64,000 bases of DNA. Origin: Microthyrium microscopicum (lineage: Eukaryota > Ascomycota > Dothideomycetes > Microthyriales > Microthyriaceae). Both the position numbers and the translations under genes were made by a program. Positions 34,517 to 44,531 of the stretch are shown here, in pieces (within the stretch, counting starts at the first letter, position 1; every line of letters begins with the position of its first letter). The notes beneath the pieces are model-generated. The model had not been told where the DNA came from. It saw only the letters and a program-made list of their open reading frames with translations, and made no database searches. Where the stretch lies: contig MU004246.1 in the NCBI GenBank assembly GCA_010405405.1, positions 1 through 64,000 on the forward strand, given 5' to 3'.

Positions 34517-35990
34517 TCAGATCTCATCGTCCATGTTGACATCGGCCTCGGCAGTTGTCGCAGCACCTTCAGTCGCGCCCTCACCACCACCTCCCCAGTA
34601 ATCGGCCATCTCCGCATCTAATTCCTCTGCCGTCTTGCGCGGTCGACCACCGACAAGCGCATGGCCTTCTGTGTCAGAGCGTTCGCGAGGCGCTGGCTGT
34701 CTCCGCTGGCCAGGGCGGCGAGTACCACGGTCATTGCGACGAGGTGATCGACGTCTGCTATCGTTGCGAGGAGCACCTCCATTCTGCCCAGGCACATATC
34801 GATCGATATTATCGGGAGCAGCTCGCTGTACGTTGCTGCGTCGCGGATTGTCGTCGTCCGAGTCGGCACCTACGCGATTACGGCGCTCATTGGCAGCAAT
34901 ACGCTCGAGAATGCTTGGTGGTTGCCGTTCGGCGGTGCGGCGAGCTTCAGGCAGGTTTGAGACTAAACTGATGCGGATGGGTTGCCCATTTGCATTGGCT
35001 CCGTCAAATTCTTCGATTGCTGCGCGAGCGTAGCGGGCGTCTGGCAGAACTACAAAGGCGATGCCTCTGCTGCGATCTTGTTTGTCGTATACCAAGCTAA
35101 CCGAGGTCACTGGTCCAATCCGTTCAAAGAGTTCCTGTGGCTGGTTAGATTTGTTGGGAACTCGAGAGTATGGCGCATACCCTAATATCGTCTTCCGTCA
35201 GATCATAATGAATGTTCTCGACTTTCAGCTTTGAGCCAATCTGGGGCCTGTTTTTGCGTTAGGTCCGAACGCGATTTGGTGGAGTGACTCTACGTACGAA
35301 GCGTAAGGATCGCGGCGAGTTATTCGCACAGGATGCGTTTCGCGATGGTGCGGTCGTCCTACATGCTAATCAGATCTGTGAATCATATCATTGTATCAGG
35401 TGCCGTACCAGCTTCTTCATCGTCATCGAATCGATCGTGAACCCAATCGCTGAACTGGTGTTAGCTCCATAATAATCCAGCCGAGGAAAGAGAAAGTTGT
35501 CTTGTATTACCGGTCCATGTTTCTGTTATCTTCGCGGCGATAACTCTATTCATCAGTCGACCAGGTCAGCGTCATTCACTTGTTATATAAGGCGGATTAG
35601 TCTCCGAGTGCCGGCGCAGTAAGCAGGCAACCATGGCTTCGACATTGACGTTTGACGTTGGAGGATTGTCAGGTTGCGTTTGTTCTGCCGTAAGGAGAGG
35701 TATGGTTGCGCATGCGTAAAGACATCGGAAAAAGTCGAGAATTATAGAGGAGGATATGAGGGGTGAGGAAAAAGCACCTGTTGGGAGATGTCAGCGGTTG
35801 TAGCGTTTAACAAGTAAGCTCGCGTACCTTTTTGATACCGTCACGGGGTGGTCGACGGTCACGAGCTTGGCCGCGAGAGTTGTTCCGGTCACGATGCTGT
35901 TTCTCATGTCAATTACTAGAAATCGAATACAAGTAGTGTATTACGAACCTGCTGTCGTTCAGCGATGACATCGTCTAGACTGCGATCCAT
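34517..35990 (-). CDS. RRM-containing mRNA export factor, ALY/Yra1/Mlo3-like
   Basis: The N-terminus MDRSLDDVIAERQQ and the C-terminus RPRKTAEELDAEMADYW are the hallmark UAP56-binding ends of ALYREF/Yra1 proteins, which hand spliced mRNA to the export receptor. The RRM runs from KLKVENIHYDLTEDDIRELF to GQPIRISLV, and both flanks are Arg-rich. Proposed exons are 35990-35949, 35896-35828, 35545-35511, 35454-35409, 35365-35298, 35247-35181 and 35134-34517, giving 314 aa. A second phase-consistent path skips 35545-35511 and begins exon 35240-35181 at a downstream acceptor, giving 300 aa. It reads the 35454-35409 exon as FSDWVHDRFDDDEEA, which resembles the family better. The ends and RRM are firm; the region between residues about 37 and 90 is not. 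Confidence 0.82.
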
Positions 35991-36506
35991 GGTGATAAAT
36001 CGGGTGGTGAGAGGTCTGCGAAGACGAAGAAAGCGAAGCTAGCGTAGTAGGTTTAGGAAGAGTTCAAGATGATGGCTTTTATGAACGAGAAGTAGGCAAT
36101 TTAAGCTGAGAGATCGATGGTGTTGATGAAGAAATGATGGAAGAGCGCAGCAAATGCGATGCTCAGTTGGTGGTGTTGGTTAATGGTTTGCATCAGCGGT
36201 CTGGACTAGCACCAATTCGGCTAAGCGCCTTCAACCCCTGTTTGCTCTGAAAAGACCTCGATTTTGCTTCACAGCTGCTTATTTTTTTGTGTTCTTTCAC
36301 TGCCAATGATTCTATTCATTCACATTATCGCCTGGTGCGCCTTACATGAACAGAAATTAGAGGCTCATCAGTATGCGAGCTAGTGGCCTCTAGTATCGTA
36401 CTGCTTGTTACCTGTCAAGACACGCTCATTTCCTGAGCGGATAGGCGCAGTAGTTACGAGCAGTTCTCACCACTGTTATTGGGCTGGCCGATGGAAATGC
36501 CAGCCC
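35991..36506. other. Intergenic up to the transposon boundary
   Basis: Upstream flank of the export-factor gene, with ordinary composition. It ends at the TA dinucleotide flanking the left terminal inverted repeat. Confidence 0.5.
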
Positions 36507-36551
36507 TACCGAAAACTTCTGTTAAAACGCATTATGCTAGCGTGCCTATTT
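36507..36551 (+). repeat. Left terminal inverted repeat
   Basis: It begins TACCGAAAACTTCTGTTA and ends GCTAGCGTGCCTATTT. It pairs with 44487-44531 in reverse complement. The only mismatch is a CA to TA change on the left copy, exactly the RIP context. Confidence 0.9.
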
Positions 36552-37436
36552 GGATTAGATAAGGCTTTTTGGCTTGCGCTAGAAGGGGTAAAAGGGGTTA
36601 GGAAGGGTATTAATAAGAATAATTCTCTTCTAAATATAGATTACTTACTATATTAACTTATTTATTAATCTTTATAAAAGCAAATAGAGATATAAAAAAG
36701 GCTTCTAGGAAACTCTTTTTAAGCTAATAACCTTAAGTTTTTAAAGCCTCTATTATAATTATTAGCCTATATAACGTCTTTATTTAGAGAATATATTATA
36801 ATATAAGATAGAATTTTAAAAAGGAGAAAGATTAAAAGAATAAAGAAAAATAGTTACTTTAAATAGTAAATTATAAGTACTTAATCTTTTTTTATTCTCT
36901 AATAAGAACTTTAATTACTTATTAAAATAGTAAATCTTTCTACCTTATTTTCTTAAAAGATATAAGTAAAGAAGTTTTAGCTTCTAATAAGAATACCTAC
37001 TATAAAAGTCTTTTAAAATACTTTAGATTATTACTAATATCTAAGTTATTTATATTTTAAGATATAAAAAACTCTAGCTATAGTAGCTATAAATATAATT
37101 AGTAGTAAAACTCCTATACTAGTAAAGAGAATAGAGAAAAAAGGATATTAATAAAGTATAAAAGAGCAAATCTTTATACTTAACTAGTAACTTACTTAGT
37201 AAATTTAGGTTTCTAATAAATACCTTTTAGCTAAGTAAGGACTAGGTCTTAGTTACTAAATAGATAAAGATATAGAATAACTTTATTAATCTACTAATTT
37301 TATAGAGATAGCTAGATATTTTAAAGTATTTTTATTAACTATTTAACGCTAGTATTACTAATAAATATTTTTAAATTAGGTTCTAAATAGAGATAAACGC
37401 GTTAATTAGACTAAGCAAAAGTAGTTTTCTACTTTA

Positions 37437-39350
37437 GAAAAGGCTATCTATAATATATTTATTTAGAAAATAACTAAAGACTATAAAGTTTCTATTAACT
37501 AGTTTAAATATAAAATTTAATAATAATAGGCTATTCTTTATACTAATTAAATTAGTAATACCTCCTTTTTAGTAAGGCTAAACCTCTTAGCTAACTAGTA
37601 CTAGCTATTCTTTTAATAATATAATATTATATAGCATAAAGTAATTTATATTACTTAGAAAAAGTCTCCTAATTAAAGGAACTAAGTAGTATCCTTTTAT
37701 TCTTTTATTAGATAAGTTTAGCATAGTATTATTACTTTATAAAAAGTTTATTTAAATTTACCTTAACTAAAAGATATTTTATTATATAGTTTAATACTAG
37801 ATTACTTTAAGTATAATATTAATAAAATACTTATAAGCTATAAGTATCTTACTAGCTAGGTTTATACTAAAAAAAAAGTATAAATAGTAACCTAAACTAC
37901 TACTTAGAGTAGCTAGAAAAAGAGATAATTTATAATTATACTATATATCTTTACTAATAGTATATAATAAGTTAAGCCTTTAATTATCTTTAAAGAAGAG
38001 CTAATAAATAGAACTAGCTAAATTTTTAATAAAGAAGATAAAAACTATTTAAATAAAGTTATTATTAAGTTTAATCTAACTACTTAGGAAAATAAGAAAT
38101 TAATTCTAAAGTAGCTAAATAAGTAATACTTACTAGTTATTAAAGATTATATTTATTAATAGCTATAACGCTATAAAGAAGTAAAAGATTCTTCTTTATA
38201 GCAAAAGGCTATTTATAATACCTTTCCTAAGTTTAAAACTCTATTTAATAAATATAATACTTAGATTTAAAATACTTCTTAATTAGAAGATTACCTTACT
38301 ATAATTAGTATATTTACTATTCTAGCTTATTACTTACTAGAATCTTTCTTAGTTATAGACTATACTTCTTTTTATAAAGGTCTTAGAGTTAAGTAATAGT
38401 ATTAATTTTATTAGACTATTATTTATATTATTCTTCTTAGAATAACCTCCTTATTATAACCTCTAAATATTAGCTATAATAAGCCTTTTAAGGCTAAAGT
38501 TATAAACCTTATAAAAGAATAAGCCTATAATAATAATCTAAATATAGATATTACTAACTAAGAAGTTAGACTTTACTATATCCTAATTATCTTTATTATT
38601 ATTAAAGTAGATAAGGTATTATATATAGATAAAAAAAAGATAATTCTTTAGTCTTTTAAATATACTAGTATTTTAATTCTAGCTAATAGCTTAGATAATC
38701 TTATATAACTAAGTATTAAAGGTATTATACCTAGGGAGCTAAACCTCTTAGACTAAAGAACTATTCCTCCTTATTATTACTAAGATAAGGAACCTAAGTA
38801 GAATCCTTTTATACTTTATAGTAATTAACTAGCTAAAGACTTCTATCTAAAAGATAATAATAATAAGGATACTCTAATAGATTTAAGAGTATTAATTCTC
38901 TTTACTAACTAGTAAGCATTATTCTTAGATAATACTAAAGAATTTATCTCTTATAAAAATAATACCTTAATAGATCTAATTTCTTTTAATAATAACAAGC
39001 TAGTTAATAAGCCTATTAATAAGCCTATTAATAAGCTTATTAAAGAGCTTATTAAAGAGCTTATTAATAAGCCTAATACTAAACTATTACTAAATTTCTA
39101 GTAGTTATTTACTAATACTAATATTAACCTTAACTTATTTAATAATCTTTAAGAACTTACCTTTAAGATAGCTATAGCTAAATCTAGTCTACCTATTACT
39201 ATTAAAAAAAAGAAATAGAAGAAATAACTAATAAAACGTAAAGTATTAGTAAAATATAAAGCACTAGCAAAAGAGTTTACTACTAAACTAGCTATAAAAA
39301 GGGCTAAAAAGGCTTCTAAAAAATTAATATCTATATATATATATAGGAAT
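37437..39350 (+). pseudogene. RIP-degraded pogo/Fot1-like transposase
   Basis: Read in shifting frames with many stops, the stretch retains family landmarks in the expected order. A helix-turn-helix-like block (EKAIYNIF then KITKDYKVS) lies at about 37437-37515. A segment like SKAKPL..LVLAIL follows at about 37568-37615. A YNINKIL segment near 37830 sits where the family has YNxDExG, with D to N and E to K expected from G-to-A transitions. PLIIFKEE is at about 37977-38000. A Lys/Arg-rich tail is near 39200-39340. A 12-bp in-frame repeat falls before the tail. The assignment to pogo/Fot1 is my reading of these fragments plus the TA-flanked TIRs. Confidence 0.55.
39003..39073 (+). repeat. 12-bp tandem repeat, once coding
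   Basis: About six units of AATAAGCCTATT or AAAGAGCTTATT, which read N-K-P-I and K-E-L-I in one frame. A unit length divisible by three inside the transposase trace suggests a former coding repeat. Confidence 0.65.
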
Positions 39351-39420
39351 AGCTAATCTTAACCTTTTATAATTCTTAATAACGATACTACTACTTTGTC
39401 TTAAACTAGTCTTTAGGCTC

Positions 39421-39525
39421 CTCTCTAGTTAGGTCCTCTTTAGCTAAGTTCTCTCTAGCTAAGTTCTCTCTAGCTAGCTTCTCTCTAGCTAGCTCCTCTC
39501 TAACTAGCTCCTCTTTAATTAGCTC
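39421..39525 (+). repeat. 15-bp tandem repeat, 7 units
   Basis: Seven consecutive 15-bp units close to CTCTCTAGCTAAGTT or CTCTCTAGCTAGCTC. It lies just after the Lys/Arg-rich end of the transposase trace. The unit is a multiple of three, so it may once have been translated. Confidence 0.75.
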
Positions 39526-41690
39526 TTTGCTAGATAAATATACCTTTAGTAGTCCTCTCTTAACTACCTCTTTATTAATTAGTTAACTCTTAATTAAATA
39601 TAGCTTTACCTCTAGTTCTAAATAGCTTCTAACCCTTATCTTCCTATATTCTATAGAGTTATATACTAATAGTTAGCTCCTAATTCTAGCTAATAATATA
39701 TTACTCTCTATTATATTAATAGCCTACTAATAACTAGAATTATACTATAAGTAATAGATTACCTAGAAGATATTATCCTATCTTATTTTATCTATAGAGC
39801 TTAAACTAGTTATCTTAAGAAATATACGTAACTAGTTATTAAGCGCCTATTTAATTTACTAATAATCTCTTTTCTAAACCTAACTATAGTAGATAGTATA
39901 ATTATTATTAATAGAACTAGTTAAATAAATTATAATCCTATATTTAATCCTTATATACTTATTAGTAGTTACTTACTATAGTAGAAAGTATTTATTATTA
40001 ATACAAAATATACGTAAAAGAGTATAATTATAGGTTATATCTAGCTAATTTAATTTTATATAGATTTTTAAGAGCTAAGAATACTTATAAATAATTTCAT
40101 ATCTACCTTACTTACTTCTTATATTTAATACTATTAAATCTACGTTCCTATTAATTAAGTTAGTAAAGAATTAATAATAGAGAAATTAATAAACGTTAAT
40201 AAATTTAGAGCTAAGATTAGTTCTAAAAAGAGCTAAGGAAGGATACCTTAGAAAACCTAGAAAGAGAGAGAAAAAGAGTCTTAAGTAGAATTATCTCATA
40301 AAGCTAATTTTAAAAGATATTCTATATAAATTATAAATCTAGTCTAAAACGTAAAGCATCTAAAGTTAGTAAACTAAAGGAAATCTATTATATAATTATA
40401 GGTACTTAGTAATTAATAAAAGAGCTAAAGAACTATATAAGTTTAAACTAATAATTAGTCTAGAAATTCACCTTAGTATAAAACATTCATACTAGGATTT
40501 AATAACTTTTATATTTACTAGCGTTAAGATTAATATTTTGCTATTCTTATCTTTTCTCTTTTACTAAGAATATAAATAATATAAAATACTAATATTTTTA
40601 CTTACCCCTTTAAAAACCTTAATATAAGCCTATAATTCTTAGTAATAGTTTATATAAAGCAACGTAAAATATAAAGAAGCTCTTCTTAGTATAATATATA
40701 AAGTACTACTATCTACTAGTTCTTATAATTACTACTTTATATATTTATATTCTTATTCTAAGTTTTATAATTATAACGTTTAGTTACTAAGGAATATATA
40801 ATATTTAAATACTTAATATATTATATACGCTTAGATAGACTTATAAATATAAAAAGTATTTACTAGCTTAAAATATTTAATTATATTCTAACGTCTAAAT
40901 TAAATAAAAAGCCTTTCTTAATTCTTTCTATCTATAAATATAAGTCCTTAGTATAAGTATAATACTAAAGTATAAACTACCTAACTATTATACGTCTATA
41001 AAAGAATTATACTTTAAACTAAAACCTTAAAACTAATATTAACTTAATAAAGACTAATAAATCTATTATAAGTATAATACTAATTAAAGTATAGACTTTT
41101 AACTTTTTATATTAGTATAATAATAAGTCTATATAAAGCTTTTTAGTATATTACTTTACTTACGTTTTACTTTTAGATTAATATATTCTATATTACTACT
41201 AAACTAATATTATAGGCAGTTTCTAAATACTTAAATAGCCTTAAAAAGATAATAAGTAAGACTAAACTAATCCTAGTTATTACTTTATAAGTATCTAAAG
41301 AAATTAAGCTAAAAGTAGCTACTAATTTTAAATTATATTAAAATATATTCTAAAACTAGTATTTATAACTATATAGCTATAAATATAGAATTATAGCTAC
41401 TAAATTTACTAGAAATACTAACTTTAGTACTTACGTTATAGTTCTTCTATCTTAAACTTATATTATAAATAAGTAAGAACTAGTAATTTCTATAGCTTTC
41501 CTTTCTAATAACTAAGGCTACTAATATTAGTACTATTACTAATCCTTTTTATCTATAACGTTTATTATAGAGTACTAGCAATTAATAAATTCCTACTACT
41601 TTTATCTATAGTAATTATTTACTAGGTATTTAGAAACTAAATAATAAAAAGAAAAAAATAAACTAATATTTAATTCTTTAGAAAATATAC

Positions 41691-41906
41691 TACCCTTATA
41701 TTTTATACTTAGAAACTAAGTAAAAATAAACCCTTATAAAATCTCTAGATATATTGCCCCTATATTTTATACTTAGAAACTAAGTAAAAATAAATCCTTA
41801 TAAAATTTCTAGATATACTATCCCTATATTTTATACTTAGAAACTAAGTAAAAATAAATTCTTATAAAATTTCTAGATATACTACCTTTATATTTTATAC
41901 TTAAGT
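41691..41906 (+). repeat. 64-bp tandem repeat, about 3.4 units
   Basis: Units start at 41691, 41755, 41819 and 41883. Each contains TATATTTTATACTTAGAAAC followed by TAAGTAAAAATAAA. Differences between units are mostly C/T, as RIP after duplication would give. Confidence 0.85.
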
Positions 41907-42654
41907 AGACTTAATATAAATAGAAAGTACTAAAATATAATTTTATTTTATCTTTTAAGATAAATAAAACATAGCTAATATAGAGTATTTATAATACTTA
42001 TAAGTAGAACTAAACTACTTTTTTTTATAGTAAAAGTAAACTATTTTTTCCTTAAGTAGTTTTACTACTTACTTAAATAGATTTAACTATTAAAAACTAA
42101 TATATTACCTAATAATCTTATAAAGAAAGTAGAATAAAACATAGTTCTAATATTAATACTAAGCTAACTAATAAAAGTTAACTAATAAGAAAATAACTTT
42201 TAAGAAAAAGTATTTCTTATAAAAATATAAATATTTATTTCTAAGCTACCCTAAAAGAATAAACTATAAAATATATTATACTCTTTACTAAAGACCCTAA
42301 AAGGGTTTTAGAGATAATCTAGTAGCTAATATTATTAAGCTAGCTAGATAGTAGATTCTTATCTACTTTTTATATAAAGCTTTATAATTATACTAACTAT
42401 AAGCTATATATAAAATCTAACTTAATAATAAACTATCCTAAACTTAAGTCTAGTTTATAGTAACTAGTCTAGCTAACGCTAAATTTAGTAGAAATATATC
42501 TAATTTCTAAAAAATTAAGACTTAGTAAATATATCTCTAAACTATAGCTAAGAATAGAATTTACTTAAGAATTAACTAGAATTACTATAAGAATTAGTAG
42601 GTATAATTACTAATCTTATAGAATCCTAGCTAAATTCTTATCTTTTTTATAAAG

Positions 42655-44064
42655 TAGCTAAAAATACAATCTTCTAAAGCCCTTATAGCTTAGAGATTAG
42701 CTATAGTAAAATACTAAAATATGCTCCTACTATTATACATTCTACTATAAACTAGCTTAGGACTTAAGAGCCTTAAGTCTATAAAGCTAGACTAATCTAG
42801 GACTAGCTTTAAATCTAGCCCTTTATATCTAAAGGGCTAGATTATCCTATAGTAGCTACTTAAGCTATTTAAATCTATAGTATTTAATACGTAATATTAA
42901 GATCTAGGAATTACTAGATCTTAATATTGTAATTACGTATCGTTATATGCCCTATTATATATTAGATTACGTTATCTAACCCTTTATATTTTTAAAGAGC
43001 TAGATTATCTTATAGTAGCTAAAAATAACGCATTTTTAAATAATAGCTATTTTAGCTACTAATAGCTAATATTAGCTACTAGTAACTAATATTATAGCTA
43101 GTATTAGCCTAAAATCCCCTTTTTAAAAAAGCTAAAAATACGATCCCCTAAAGCCCTTATAGCTTAGGGATTAGCTATAGCGAAATACTAAAATATACCC
43201 CTACTACTATACATTCTACTATAAAGTAACTTAGGACTTAAGAGCCTTAAGTCTATAGAGCTAGACTAATCTAGGACTAGCTTTAAATCTAGCCCTTTAC
43301 ATCTAAAGGGCTAGATTATTCCATAGCAGCTACTTAAGCTATTTAAATCTATAGTATTTAATACGTAATATTAAGATCTAGGAATTACTAGATCTTAATA
43401 TTTAGATCACGTGCCGTTATATGTCCTATTATGTAAGATTACGTACTAGATTACGTAATCTAGCCCTTTATATCTAAAGAGCTAGATTATCCTATAGTAG
43501 CTACTTAAGCTATTTAAATCCATAGTATTTAATATATAGTATTAAGATCTAGGAATTACTAGATCTTAATATTTAGATTATATGTCGTCACGTGCCCTGT
43601 TACGTAATATTACGTGCTAGATTATATAATCTAGCCCTTTAGATTTAAAGGGCTAGATTATTCTATAGTAGCTACTTAAGCTATTTAAATCTATAGTATT
43701 CAATACGCAACATTAAGATCTAGGAATTACTAGATCTTAATATTATAATCATGTGCCGTCACGTGCCCTGTCACGTGCTAGATCACGTTATCTAACCCTT
43801 TATATTTTTAAAGAGCTAGATTATCTTACAGTAGCTAAAAATAACGCATTTTTAGATAGTAGCTATTTTAGCTACTAATAGCTAATATTAGCTATTAGTA
43901 GCTAATATTATAACTAATTTTAGTAGGCGCCCCTAATCCTCTTTATTAAAAAGCTAAAAATACTATTTTTTGAAGCCCTTATAGCTTAGGGATTAGCTAT
44001 AGCAAAGTACTAAAATGTGCCCCTACTACTATATATTCTACCATAAACTAGCTTAGGAGTTAAG
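42655..44064 (+). repeat. Satellite-like nested array, 171-bp inner unit in a ~475-bp outer unit
   Basis: The outer unit starts AGCTAAAAATAC.AT..CC, followed by AAAGCCCTTATAGCTTAGGG-like sequence, at about 42655, 43130 and 43951. Inside it lies an inner unit starting CTAGCCCTTTA at 42815 (one copy) and at 43289, 43460 and 43631 (three copies, spacing 171). Each inner unit contains two palindromes: TAGCCCTTTANATCTAAAGG-type and AAGATCTAG-GAATTA-CTAGATCTT. Copies toward 43.8 kb keep CACGTG and CATGTG sites and are less AT-shifted. The third outer copy is partial. Confidence 0.85.
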
Positions 44065-44098
44065 CTATTATCTCTATATACCTTACTACTATACTATT

Positions 44099-44265
44099 AT
44101 TCCTTTTAATTATACTCTATAGCTATTATTCCTATATTCTACTATAGTAACTATTTATCCCTTTTAATTACGCCTAATCGTTATCCTTTTTAATTATACT
44201 ATACTATTATCCCTTTTAATTACGCTCTATAGCTATCCCTTTTAATTATACTCTATAACTATTCC
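44099..44265 (+). repeat. Degenerate short tandem repeat, about 27-30 bp units
   Basis: Successive imperfect copies of CCCTTTTAATTATACTCTAT followed by AGCTATT-like sequence. Unit lengths vary. It lies between the satellite array and the hairpin. Confidence 0.55.
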
Positions 44266-44268
44266 TTT

Positions 44269-44368
44269 AGTAGAGTACGCTATAGGCATCTTTATAGGTA
44301 CCTTTATAGGGGCCCCTATAGTATGCCCTACTAAAGGGCCTATAGGTACCCCTATAGCGTGCTCTACT
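44269..44368. repeat. 100-bp imperfect palindrome
   Basis: AGTAGAGTACGCTATAGG at the left pairs with CCTATAGCGTGCTCTACT at the right, one mismatch in 18. The interior repeats GGTACC, and GGGGCCCC with flanking AT/TA. It would fold into a long hairpin. It is GC-richer than the rest of the element. Confidence 0.8.
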
Positions 44369-44486
44369 AAAAGGCCTTAAAATAAGCCCCTATAGGGGCA
44401 TGCTATAGCTACTAATAGGGGGTACAAAAGGGACAAATAATCACTAATAGGGGCAGCGCCTGCTAAATTTAGTAGGACCATGACCT

Positions 44487-44531
44487 AAATAGGCACGCTA
44501 GCATAATGCGTTTCAACAGAAGTTTTCGGTA
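44487..44531 (-). repeat. Right terminal inverted repeat
   Basis: It reads AAATAGGCACGCTAGC... to ...AGTTTTCGGTA on the plus strand, the reverse complement of 36507-36551 with one transition. Confidence 0.9.

Larger units (their letters stand above)
36507..44531. mobile_element. 8-kb TIR-bounded, RIP-mutated DNA element (pogo/Fot1-like) with nested tandem arrays
   Basis: 45-bp inverted repeats at 36507-36551 and 44487-44531 match at 44 positions. Each outer end is TA, fitting TA target-site duplication of the Tc1/mariner-pogo superfamily. Excluding the TAs the element is 8021 bp. Everything inside from about 36600 to 44470 is AT-saturated with RIP-type dinucleotide loss, strongest on the left and milder toward the right. 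A transposase trace lies at about 37437-39350. The remaining 5 kb holds several tandem arrays. Typical Fot1/pogo elements are about 2-3 kb, so this copy is either an expanded family or a host for nested insertions. Confidence 0.8.

Noticed and set aside
42655-44064. CRISPR-like array
   Set aside because: Repeats are long, adjoining and palindromic without unique spacers, in a eukaryotic RIP block.
36507-44531. Giant cargo-carrying element (Starship-like)
   Set aside because: No tyrosine-recombinase captain gene or cargo genes, and the ends are inverted repeats with TA, which points to a pogo-type element.
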